From NCBI RefSeq assembly GCF_900452385.1, contig NZ_UGOA01000001.1:939501-1003500 (forward strand): a stretch of 64,000 bases of DNA, read 5' to 3'. The notes under the pieces are model-generated. The model made no database searches, was not told the DNA's origin, and worked only from the letters and a program-made list of their open reading frames with translations. Positions within the stretch are counted from its first letter, which is position 1, and the number at the start of each line of letters is the position of its first letter. Shown here piece after piece: positions 45,522 to 53,437 of the stretch. The position numbers were made by a program, and so were the translations under genes. Source of the stretch: Legionella donaldsonii (GTDB lineage: Bacteria; Pseudomonadota; Gammaproteobacteria; Legionellales; Legionellaceae).

Positions 45522-45860
45522 CTACAGCATTAATGCATCAATTTTGGCTGCACAGATAAAATCATTATGTGATAAGCCGTTGAGAGCATGAGTCATGAAT
45601 CGTACATGGCAATAGTTATAACCAATTTCCAGATCAGGATGATGATTCTCGGTATTTGCTATCCAAGCGATAGCGTTAACAAAAGCCATCGTTTCGTAAA
45701 AATTTGCGAAGTGAAATGAACGTTTAATTTCTTTGTTATTCTCATGAACCTGCCATTTTTTATCGAGTTGTGGCATTAGGTTATGAATCTGCTCAACAGT
45801 TAATGCTTGACCAATCCCTTCACAAGATTCGCAATGTTTTTGACTTAGATCAGTTTTCAT
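45522..45860 (-). CDS. phhB: Pterin-4a-carbinolamine dehydratase
   Basis: The enzyme dehydrates 4a-hydroxytetrahydrobiopterin, regenerating the pterin cofactor of phenylalanine hydroxylase. The 112-residue protein has the active-site segment ENHHPDLEIGYNYCHVRFMTHALNGLS-like (Glu-x-His-His-Pro and Thr-His near 73-93). The ATG at 45860 lies inside the end of hisC (11-base overlap); the frame is open further upstream but that part is hisC sequence. A separate phhA hydroxylase gene is not in the window. Confidence 0.94.
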   Translation of the reverse strand: MKTDLSQKHCESCEGIGQALTVEQIHNLMPQLDKKWQVHENNKEIKRSFHFANFYETMAFVNAIAWIANTENHHPDLEIGYNYCHVRFMTHALNGLSHNDFICAAKIDALML

Positions 45861-46989
45861 GGCCTGGCTCCTTCTTATTTTCAGACAAACAGATAGCGAG
45901 TGTATCAAGAAATCGGGTATTTTGAAGGCTATTACCAATACTTACTCGCAAATGATTAAATAAATTGTAGGGTGCTAACGGGCGTACAATGACTCCTTTT
46001 CTAAGTAATCCCTGGTAAATCGGCAGGGCACTAGTCCCGCAATCAAAGGTAATAAAGTTACAGCTTGAAGGAAGGGCCGTTAACTTTAAGTCTTTTAGAC
46101 CCTGGCGAATTTGCTCTCTTCCCAAGGCATTTAATTCTACAGTCTGTCTCAGAAAGTGTTGATCATCAATTGCTTCATAGGCTGCCGCCAGTGCAGCTTG
46201 ATTAACTGCAAAAGGAATTTGCACACGTTGTAATAATTCAGCAATTTCAAGATTGGCAATGGCATAACCCAAGCGTAAGCCAGCAAGCCCATAGGCTTTG
46301 GAAAAAGTACGGGTGATGACTAAATTGGGGTGGTGTTGCAATAGATTGATACTGGTTTTATCACCCTCAGGGTAAGCATATTCATAATAGGCTTCATCGA
46401 GAACAAGAATGGTTGTTGCTGGAATGTTATTCAGTAGCTTTTGAATGGAATCCGGGTTGATAAATAATCCTGTAGGATTATTAGGATTTGCAATAAAGAT
46501 AAGTGCCGTTTGTTGATTACAGGCAGCAATGATTGCATCAATATCGACTTCCCAATTTGATTTCAATCCGATACTACGTACAGGTATCCCCAACGTTTGG
46601 GCTTGGATTTGATAGGAAATAAACGCATGATCATGAGTTAACATATGCTTATTATTATGCAAGGCAAAGGTTGTCAATAAGACAGAAAATAACAGGTCTG
46701 AACCATTGCTTAAGGTAAGCATGTCGGGATCAATGCCCCAGTGTTTACTTAATTTTTGCCGTAAAGGATGGTTGGCTGGTGTCGGATAGGTCGCTATCTG
46801 CATGCCTGAGAGTTCAGCCAAGGCTTGTTTTGCCAATGGACTGCATCCTAACGGATTTTCATTACTGGCAAGTTTAATAATATCGATTAAGCCTTGTTCT
46901 TTTGCCAATTCCTCAATAGATTTACCGGGCACATAAGGATTAAGAGATTGAATGCCAGAGTGAGGCAATCCGTGATAATTGCAGGACAA
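45850..46989 (-). CDS. hisC: Histidinol-phosphate aminotransferase
   Basis: This class I/II PLP aminotransferase makes histidinol phosphate from imidazole-acetol phosphate. The 379-residue protein has LASNENPLG (about 40-48), NPNNPTG (about 163-169), and the PLP-lysine segment TRTFSKAYGLAGLRLGYA (Lys near 231). It starts at TTG after AAGGAGAG. It is separate from other his genes and overlaps phhB, so it may instead act on aromatic amino acids, as some HisC2 paralogues do. Confidence 0.92.
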   Translation of the reverse strand: MSCNYHGLPHSGIQSLNPYVPGKSIEELAKEQGLIDIIKLASNENPLGCSPLAKQALAELSGMQIATYPTPANHPLRQKLSKHWGIDPDMLTLSNGSDLLFSVLLTTFALHNNKHMLTHDHAFISYQIQAQTLGIPVRSIGLKSNWEVDIDAIIAACNQQTALIFIANPNNPTGLFINPDSIQKLLNNIPATTILVLDEAYYEYAYPEGDKTSINLLQHHPNLVITRTFSKAYGLAGLRLGYAIANLEIAELLQRVQIPFAVNQAALAAAYEAIDDQHFLRQTVELNALGREQIRQGLKDLKLTALPSSCNFITFDCGTSALPIYQGLLRKGVIVRPLAPYNLFNHLRVSIGNSLQNTRFLDTLAICLSENKKEPGHEN

Positions 46990-47134
46990 TGAACTCTCCT
47001 TACAAAGTGAAAACTTATCATCTTACCTATTATTTCGAATTGTTTCTATCATCAAACCAGTACGTATTGATCACTTGTTTACTCTTTTTTAAAGTCGTAC
47101 TCTATACACCGCATAGCAACCTCAGGAATGGAAT

Positions 47135-47455
47135 ATGAACGCTTATCAGGGATTTTCCTTGACCGAAGCATTGGTCGCTCTATTTTTACTGACTACGACG
47201 TCGCTTACACTTTTGCAGCAACAATGGCAGACCAATCAACGTCTTAATGAAGCGCTGCTGCGTGCACTGGCTTTAATTCAGCTTGATAATAATTCGGAAA
47301 GAATCATTGCAAGGCAAGCTTTGGCAATGGTTAAAGAGCCGTTTCAGTGGCAAAAAACAGAAACGAATTCTACTGTTATATTGCAGATAAGCTGGCCAGG
47401 GGCAGTCACCCGACCGGATTGTTGTCAGTTACAACGTCAAATCGCACGGTTATGA
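47135..47455 (+). CDS. Minor pilin/pseudopilin-like protein (PilV-like)
   Basis: This small, 106-residue protein begins MNAYQGFSLTEALVALFLLTTTSLTLLQQQ: a prepilin peptidase site after the Gly (F at +1, Glu at +5) and a hydrophobic helix. It is short after the helix, and the C-terminal part has two Cys. It overlaps the next gene by 4 bases (ATGA), so the three minor-pilin genes form an operon. PilV/GspI-type is suggested by position and size. Confidence 0.8.
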   Translation: MNAYQGFSLTEALVALFLLTTTSLTLLQQQWQTNQRLNEALLRALALIQLDNNSERIIARQALAMVKEPFQWQKTETNSTVILQISWPGAVTRPDCCQLQRQIARL

Positions 47456-48195
47456 AATATGAGCGAGGCTTTGGCTTAACGGAGGCTATGATCACCGTAC
47501 TATTAGCCAGTTTAATTATCATTATTTTGTTGCAGCATTATCTAAATTGTAAAAAATTCTATTTGGGCGCACAAATTTCGCTGGAACGTGAATTTGAATT
47601 GCAGCTGGTTAGCGATTTAATTCGCGATAGTGTAAGAAGGGCTGGATTCACTCCCTGTGTTAACGTCAATCATTTGCAAAGTATTGATAGACGTAATAAC
47701 CGAACGCATTTAGTTGCGTTTCAGAGGGATGTTGGTAAAAACCATGCCTTGCAGTTGAATAGGATGAGTGAATATTTCAACCCGGTCTTGCAAATTATAA
47801 CTTCTTCCCGTTTATTAGTACCCGCTGGAAAGGCCTATACAACCAAACACCCTGTGTTGCTGGCCGATTGTTACCATGCTGAAGTTCAGCAGATTTTATC
47901 ATTACGACCTACCCTAAAGGGCGTTGAGATGATTTTTCCCCACCCCTTTATCTTTCATTATGTTGAACCAATTTATGTCGGTGAATGGGTTGAGGAGGCC
48001 TTTTTTATTCAACAAAACCGGCAAAAAAAATGGGCATTGTTTTACCGTTATAAGCATGCGGAGGAGCTAACGTCTGCCATTAATAAATTAACCGCTGATA
48101 TCCATTTTCTGCAGGAAAAAACAGTCCTTACAGTGAATTTGGGTTTGGATGATATGCAAAACATGACTATTGAAACAACCGTTCGCACGCCATGA
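47452..48195 (+). CDS. Minor pilin-like protein (PilW-like)
   Basis: The 247-residue protein begins MKYERGFGLTEAMITVLLASL: a prepilin leader ending in Gly, Glu at +5, and a hydrophobic helix. The segment following, EFELQLVSDLIRDSVRRAGFTPC, corresponds to the aspartate-arginine-AGF motif of PilW. Its start overlaps the previous gene by 4 bases and its stop overlaps the next by 4. The frame is open from 47347 but the leader lies at 47452. Confidence 0.82.
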   Translation: MKYERGFGLTEAMITVLLASLIIIILLQHYLNCKKFYLGAQISLEREFELQLVSDLIRDSVRRAGFTPCVNVNHLQSIDRRNNRTHLVAFQRDVGKNHALQLNRMSEYFNPVLQIITSSRLLVPAGKAYTTKHPVLLADCYHAEVQQILSLRPTLKGVEMIFPHPFIFHYVEPIYVGEWVEEAFFIQQNRQKKWALFYRYKHAEELTSAINKLTADIHFLQEKTVLTVNLGLDDMQNMTIETTVRTP

Positions 48196-48710
48196 ACCGC
48201 GAAGCAGGGATGATTTTAATTTCTACAATGCTGATGTTAGCACTGTTAGCCCTATTGGTGGTATCACAGATGCAAACGGTCTTTTTAGTTTATAAGTCGC
48301 TGAATCGGTTGGTCGACAAACACCAGTCATTTTACCAACTCGAGATGATTGCTCAAAAACTATCGTCTTTTAATAATAATCAGCTGCAGGCGGCTTGCCT
48401 TGTTACAGAAAAAAATCCCGATGAAGTATTCACCTTATTAAAAAATGGCAAAGCTTGTTCTCTCTCTTATGAGCAGCAATCGTTTTTCTATTTAATAGAA
48501 GAACTTGGCTTCTTTCCTTGTATGCAGACAGTGAAAGAAAAAGGGATCTACAGTACACAGCATTGGCGGCTTACTGTTCTGGCAAAGGATGAACGATTTA
48601 ATTTTTTACAATTGCGGATTGCCAGGATTGCTCCCTTCATTCGCTGCGAAAAGAAGCCGTTGGTTTTTATCCATACAGGTATTATCAGTTGGCGTTATTT
48701 AGTCCGTTAA
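48192..48710 (+). CDS. Minor pilin-like protein (PilX/GspK-like)
   Basis: The 172-residue protein begins MNREAGMILISTMLMLALLALLVV, a short polar leader ending in Gly and a hydrophobic helix but no Glu at +5, as is usual for PilX and GspK. It is the last gene of the three-gene unit. No pilY1 gene follows, unlike the canonical fimT-pilVWXY1E order. Four Cys in the second half may form disulfides. Confidence 0.75.
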   Translation: MNREAGMILISTMLMLALLALLVVSQMQTVFLVYKSLNRLVDKHQSFYQLEMIAQKLSSFNNNQLQAACLVTEKNPDEVFTLLKNGKACSLSYEQQSFFYLIEELGFFPCMQTVKEKGIYSTQHWRLTVLAKDERFNFLQLRIARIAPFIRCEKKPLVFIHTGIISWRYLVR

Positions 48711-48755
48711 TCTGTCAGAAATTATGCTATGGTAACAAGAGTATTTATTTTTCAT

Positions 48756-48894
48756 TAGGGGCCGTTTACAGGTCGCTAGCTTGGGTGATTAGGGCTGGAT
48801 TTTCGAGTATTGCAGCGGAGCATACAGCGAAGTATAGGAGCAGCGCAGAAGCAAGCCATAAACGCCAAGATAGTAGAAATGTAAACAGTCCCTA
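48756..48894. repeat. 139-bp element with terminal inverted repeats (family 4, copy B)
   Basis: The ends TAGGGGCCGTTTACA and TGTAAACAGTCCCTA are imperfect inverted repeats. Its reverse complement matches the element at 45281-45422, including TTTCTACTATCTTGGCG and CGAAAAT blocks. It lies between the minor-pilin unit and the DUF1254 gene. An open frame at 48689-48895 is made of this element. Confidence 0.75.
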
Positions 48895-48915
48895 AGTAGG
48901 ATTGGAGAAGGATTA

Positions 48916-50340
48916 ATGATAGGGAAACCCTGTGTTTGGAAGTTAGGAACACTCGTTTTTTTAATTTTTTATCCTTTGACCTGGGCCAATTCAGCGAGTC
49001 TGAGTGCCTTTGAGGCATTACAGTTAGGCACAGAAGCTTATATCTATGGTTATCCTTTAGTGACTATGGATTTAACTAAGCGAGTGATGACGAATGCAGT
49101 GAAGCCGAACAATGGTCGCGGGCCCATGGGGCAATTTATCAATATCAGGCGATTCCCCGATGCGTCGTTTAAAGATATTCCAGCACCTAATGCTGATACG
49201 CTTTATTCTTTTGCCTGGCTCGATCTCGGTAAAGAACCCTACCTCTTGCATGTACCCAATCAGAATGGGCGTTATTACATTATGCCCTTATTAAGTGGAT
49301 GGACCGAAGTATTCGCTGCTCCAGGCAGCCGAACAACGGGTACAGAAGCACATGATTTTGTTATTGTTGGACCTAATTGGAAAGGGACGGTGCCAGAAGG
49401 GGTAGTCGAATTAAAATCACCGACAAACATGGTCTGGATCTTAGGTCGCACTTATTGTACGGGAACCGCTGAGGATTACCATCTTGTCCACAGCGTGCAA
49501 GATAAATACAGTTTAAAACCCCTTAGCTACTATGGTAAAGCCTATACGCCTCCAACGGGTATCGTTGATCCAGCCATCGATATGAAAACCCCAATACGTC
49601 AGCAGGTTAATGCAATGGATGCCGCAACGTATTTTAAACAATTGGCAATTCTCCTCAAGGATAACCCGCCTGCAAGTTCGGATGCCCCCATGGTTGAGAA
49701 ACTGGCTAAAATTGGTATTGTTGCAGGCCAGGAGTTTGATTTAGCAAAACTTGATCCTGCTGTAGCAATGGCGTTGGAAAATGCTGTAAAGGCTGGACAG
49801 TATGAAATTCTGATGCAGAAACTGAAGGCGGCTAAAGAGTTAAGAAATGGCTGGGTCGTCACAACGCGCACAGGCATTTATGGAACTGACTATAAGCAAC
49901 GAGCTCTCCTTACTGCCGCCGGTCTTGGTGCGAATCGTCCGCAAGACGCCATTTATCCAGTAGCAATGACAGATAAAAGCGGTCAGACCCTCCATGGCGC
50001 TAATCAATATCTGATTCATTTTAACCCAGATGAAACGCCGCCTGTTAATGGGTTTTGGTCCTTAACGATGTATGACGAGCGTTTGTTTTTTGTGGCCAAT
50101 CCTCTTAACCGTTATACAGTAAGCCCCCGTAATAATTTAAACTATAATCAGGATGGCTCTCTTGATCTCTATATTCAACATCAATCTCCTGGCAAAGACA
50201 AAGAGTCTAACTGGTTGCCAGCGCCTGAAGGGACTTTTATTTTGATGTTCCGATTTTATTGGCCTAAGCCAGCAATTATTGATGGTCAATGGCAGCTACC
50301 AGCAGTGAAAAGAATAGAATCTGCTGGAATACAAAACTAG
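48916..50340 (+). CDS. Exported DUF1254/DUF1214-domain protein
   Basis: The 474-residue protein has a signal peptide (to about WANSA, residue 27), then the DUF1254 region (about 35-170, AYIYGYPLVTMDLTKRV near 41) and the DUF1214 region (about 355-470, NGFWSLTMYDERLFFV near 380). This pair is widespread in bacteria and often annotated as of unknown function. It is single and follows a repeat element. The ribosome binding site is GGAGAAGG. Confidence 0.9.
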   Translation: MIGKPCVWKLGTLVFLIFYPLTWANSASLSAFEALQLGTEAYIYGYPLVTMDLTKRVMTNAVKPNNGRGPMGQFINIRRFPDASFKDIPAPNADTLYSFAWLDLGKEPYLLHVPNQNGRYYIMPLLSGWTEVFAAPGSRTTGTEAHDFVIVGPNWKGTVPEGVVELKSPTNMVWILGRTYCTGTAEDYHLVHSVQDKYSLKPLSYYGKAYTPPTGIVDPAIDMKTPIRQQVNAMDAATYFKQLAILLKDNPPASSDAPMVEKLAKIGIVAGQEFDLAKLDPAVAMALENAVKAGQYEILMQKLKAAKELRNGWVVTTRTGIYGTDYKQRALLTAAGLGANRPQDAIYPVAMTDKSGQTLHGANQYLIHFNPDETPPVNGFWSLTMYDERLFFVANPLNRYTVSPRNNLNYNQDGSLDLYIQHQSPGKDKESNWLPAPEGTFILMFRFYWPKPAIIDGQWQLPAVKRIESAGIQN

Positions 50341-50398
50341 GTCAGAATCACCCGATTCAAATCCGGGTAAAGCTTGCGCGCACTGGTTTTAAACGGAG

Positions 50399-50422
50399 GG
50401 ATTCCGCGGGGGCGCGGAATCC
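50399..50422. repeat. GC-rich perfect palindrome between convergent genes
   Basis: GGATTCCGCG and CGCGGAATCC form a 10-bp perfect stem around GGGG. It lies 59 bases past the DUF1254 gene and 15 bases from the end of the malic enzyme gene, and could terminate both; on the minus strand no T run is near. Confidence 0.55.
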
Positions 50423-50436
50423 TGAAGTGAATTGCT

Positions 50437-52152
50437 TTATTTTTTCTTGACTAACTTATAAGGAATATAAGTAGGTTCCCAGATATGGCTTTTAATGTTT
50501 TTTTCGATATCAGCATCAGTTAGAAAATCGGCTAAATTGGAATTCACGGCTTCCCTGGCGACAGCTAAGGCTACTTTATAGGAAACGTCTCGTACTTCGG
50601 TAAGCGGGGGGAGCAGGTTAGCCTGCGGATCGTGTTTGGCAGGTGAGCAGCTTGCCAGTGCTTTGGCTGCAGCCATGAACATTTTATCGGAGACTTGTTT
50701 TGCTTTGACAGCGATCAAGCCAAGACCCATTCCTGGAAAAATATAAACATTATTGGTTTGATCCACTCGGAAAGGCTTACCATTTTTTATAATGTTGCCA
50801 AAAGGGCTGCCAGTGCCAATGACAGCGCGATTATCGGTCCATAACATGAGATCAGTGGGTACCGCCTCGCTATGAGTAATCGGATTAGAAAGAGGCATGA
50901 TAATAGGTTGGGCAACATGCGCCGCCATTTCGCGAATTAATTCTTCAGTAAAGATCCCTACCTGTCCAGAAACGCCTAATAAGGCATTAGGATGCAAATT
51001 TTTAATGACGTCTTTTAAACTGATCATGTCTTTGTTTTCACACTGCCAATTGGCAATGGCTTGTTTGGATTTTAACAATTTTTGTTGGAAGGGAAGTAAA
51101 CCGGCCATTCCTTCCACTAACAAGCCATTGCGATCGATCATATAAATCCGATCCCTTGCCTCTTTTTCGGAAATACCATCATCGATCATGGCATGCACTA
51201 TCAACTCAGCTATACCACAACCAGCCGATCCTGCACCCACAATTACAATACGTTGTTCGCGTAAGTGAATACCTGTGACTTGGACAGCGGATAAAAGGGT
51301 GCCGGTAGCAATGGCTGCTGTACCTTGTACGTCATCATTGAAGGTACATAGCTCTGTACGGTAGGTGTCTAAAAGGCGAGTAGCATTTTGTAAGGCAAAA
51401 TCCTCCCATTGCAAAAGAATATGAGGGAAACGTTTTTTTAATGCTTTGATAAAAGCCGCAATAAAATCATCGTATTCTTGCCCGCGAACTCGTTCATGTC
51501 GCCAACCGATATACAAGGGATCTTTCATCAGTTCGGCATTGTTAGTACCCGTATCGAGTAAAATTGGCAGTGTTGCCGAGGGGTGTATTCCAGAGCAGGC
51601 ACAATACAAAGCAAGTTTACCAATGGGAATCCCCATGCCGCCAGCCCCTTGATCGCCTAAGCCTAAAATACGTTCGCCATCCGATACTACGATGGCTTTC
51701 ACTTTATCAAAACGCGGGTTTGCCAGGATTTGATCAATATGGTCGCGATAAGGATACGCGATAAAAATACCGCGTGGGCGTCGGTATATATGGCTAAAAT
51801 TAATACAGGCATCCCCCACAATAGGGGTATAAACGATGGGCATCATTTCGGTAATGTGTTCGGTAAGCAAGCTGTAATAGAGTGTTTCGTTTGAATCCTG
51901 CAAGTCGCGTAGATAAATATATTTTTCCAGATCACTGTTTTTATTTTTAAAGGCAGCGTAAGAACGGGCGCGCTGATCAGCAATATGGCTTTCTTCGGGT
52001 GGCAAAAGCCCAAATAAATTGAATTCTTCACGCTCTTGCCTGGTAAACCCCGTGCCTTTATTCAGTATGGGATTCGTAATTAGCCGGTAATCAGTAACAT
52101 AAACCTCACAATAGGGTTTTCCATCCTTATCTAGGCAATGCGAATAGTCCAT
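50437..52152 (-). CDS. maeA: NAD-dependent malic enzyme
   Basis: The enzyme decarboxylates malate to pyruvate and CO2 with NAD in the cytosol. The 571-residue protein matches the large malic enzymes: LYSLLTEH-type segment and MPIVYTPIVG (Tyr near 112), KAIVVSDGERILGLGDQG (near 149-166), FNDDVQGTAAI (near 259), and the NAD site IVIVGAGSAGCGIAEL (near 296). The length matches E. coli MaeA (SfcA). It is single; AAGGAGAAG precedes the ATG. Confidence 0.96.
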   Translation of the reverse strand: MDYSHCLDKDGKPYCEVYVTDYRLITNPILNKGTGFTRQEREEFNLFGLLPPEESHIADQRARSYAAFKNKNSDLEKYIYLRDLQDSNETLYYSLLTEHITEMMPIVYTPIVGDACINFSHIYRRPRGIFIAYPYRDHIDQILANPRFDKVKAIVVSDGERILGLGDQGAGGMGIPIGKLALYCACSGIHPSATLPILLDTGTNNAELMKDPLYIGWRHERVRGQEYDDFIAAFIKALKKRFPHILLQWEDFALQNATRLLDTYRTELCTFNDDVQGTAAIATGTLLSAVQVTGIHLREQRIVIVGAGSAGCGIAELIVHAMIDDGISEKEARDRIYMIDRNGLLVEGMAGLLPFQQKLLKSKQAIANWQCENKDMISLKDVIKNLHPNALLGVSGQVGIFTEELIREMAAHVAQPIIMPLSNPITHSEAVPTDLMLWTDNRAVIGTGSPFGNIIKNGKPFRVDQTNNVYIFPGMGLGLIAVKAKQVSDKMFMAAAKALASCSPAKHDPQANLLPPLTEVRDVSYKVALAVAREAVNSNLADFLTDADIEKNIKSHIWEPTYIPYKLVKKK

Positions 52153-52421
52153 TGAATCTTCTCCTTTATTAAATGCCGATAGTTCTGATAGAGCGCCATT
52201 AACAACCAGTGCCGTCTCTTTGTCAGTTCCATTCTTTATAAAAGAATAAACCCTTCTTGCATTTATTTCGAATGATAGAGGGAATATTTTTGTTAATTAA
52301 TGAGAGGTTTCTAACTTTTTTGGCATGAAATGAGCTTAAAGAAGTAAAGTCTTATTTCGCTATGAGGACACAGAGTTCGTTGGTTGACTATATTCGTAGA
52401 TAGGCAAAGGACGGTTGTTTA

Positions 52422-53417
52422 ATGAATCGAGAGCGTTTAGCGGCGTTTCCATATTGGCCACACCTTATTACGCTGACAATTATTGTATTGGCTTTTGCCG
52501 GCTATCGTTTTTTTGCCTATTATTATACTCGTTCCGATGATGCTTATGTCTCAGCCAATATAATTAACATGGCTTCCCTTGTAGCAGGTCCCATTAGCAA
52601 AATTTATGTCTGTGAAAATCAACCCGTAAAAAAAGGGCAGAAGTTAATTGAAATTGATCCTCGGCCTTACAAATATGCGATGGACAAAGCCTGGGCTGAA
52701 CTTCAGATCGCTAAACTCGATTATGAGAATGAGCGATTAGCGATTAAGGTAGCACACGATAAATTGCAGCAAAATCAGGCCATGCTTGCATTAAGTCGCG
52801 ATCATTACCAGCGTTACAGTAAATTGCAACAGCGAGGTGATATCCCCGAAATCCGATTAATTAATGTGGAGTCCAAAATTCAAGAGCAGGAAGCGATGGT
52901 ACTTAGTGCAGCTCAAGAATTGCAGATAGCACAACAGAATTTTGATGATAATAAAGTGATAGCAGCAAAGGCAGTTTACGAGAAAGCGCGCTACCTGTAT
53001 GAACATACGACGGTTCTTGCGCCAACCGATGGTTATGTGACTAACTTCAATTTACGACATGGTCAATATATTAGTGTGGGGCAAGGTCTATTTGCTGTAG
53101 TAGACACTAAACGCTGGTGGGTCGTAACGCGTTATAGGGAAACGGTGATCCGCTTAATTAAACCCGGTGATAAAGCAAAGATTATGCTTGATATGTACCC
53201 AGGCAAAGTTTTTCACGGACATGTTGGAAGCATTGGTTGGGGCATTAATCGCGTACAGTCGGGCAAGGTTGCTCCGTCGACCCTGGTTTACCTGGAAGCA
53301 ACCGAATATTGGATTAAGATTGCACAGCGATTTCCAGTACGAATCTATATTGATGATCTGACACCCGAATATCCTATGCGAATAGGAGCGAGTGCAACCA
53401 CGATCACTTATCGGTGA
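52422..53417 (+). CDS. HlyD-family membrane fusion protein
   Basis: The 331-residue protein has one N-terminal transmembrane helix (about 14-33, LITLTIIVLAFAGYRFFAY), then a barrel-sandwich hybrid: DDAYVSANIINMASLVAGPISKI (near 38) and TVLAPTDGYVTNFNLRHGQYI (near 197), with a coiled-coil hairpin between. This corresponds to AaeA/EmrA-like adapters. It is followed after 20 bases by the FUSC-family permease, so the two probably work together in efflux. Confidence 0.9.
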   Translation: MNRERLAAFPYWPHLITLTIIVLAFAGYRFFAYYYTRSDDAYVSANIINMASLVAGPISKIYVCENQPVKKGQKLIEIDPRPYKYAMDKAWAELQIAKLDYENERLAIKVAHDKLQQNQAMLALSRDHYQRYSKLQQRGDIPEIRLINVESKIQEQEAMVLSAAQELQIAQQNFDDNKVIAAKAVYEKARYLYEHTTVLAPTDGYVTNFNLRHGQYISVGQGLFAVVDTKRWWVVTRYRETVIRLIKPGDKAKIMLDMYPGKVFHGHVGSIGWGINRVQSGKVAPSTLVYLEATEYWIKIAQRFPVRIYIDDLTPEYPMRIGASATTITYR

Positions 53418-53437
53418 ATTGGTAAGGACTTTTTAAA

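Noticed and set aside
48689-48895. A 68-codon open frame after the PilX-like gene
   Set aside because: It is formed by the family 4 repeat element and starts inside the preceding gene.
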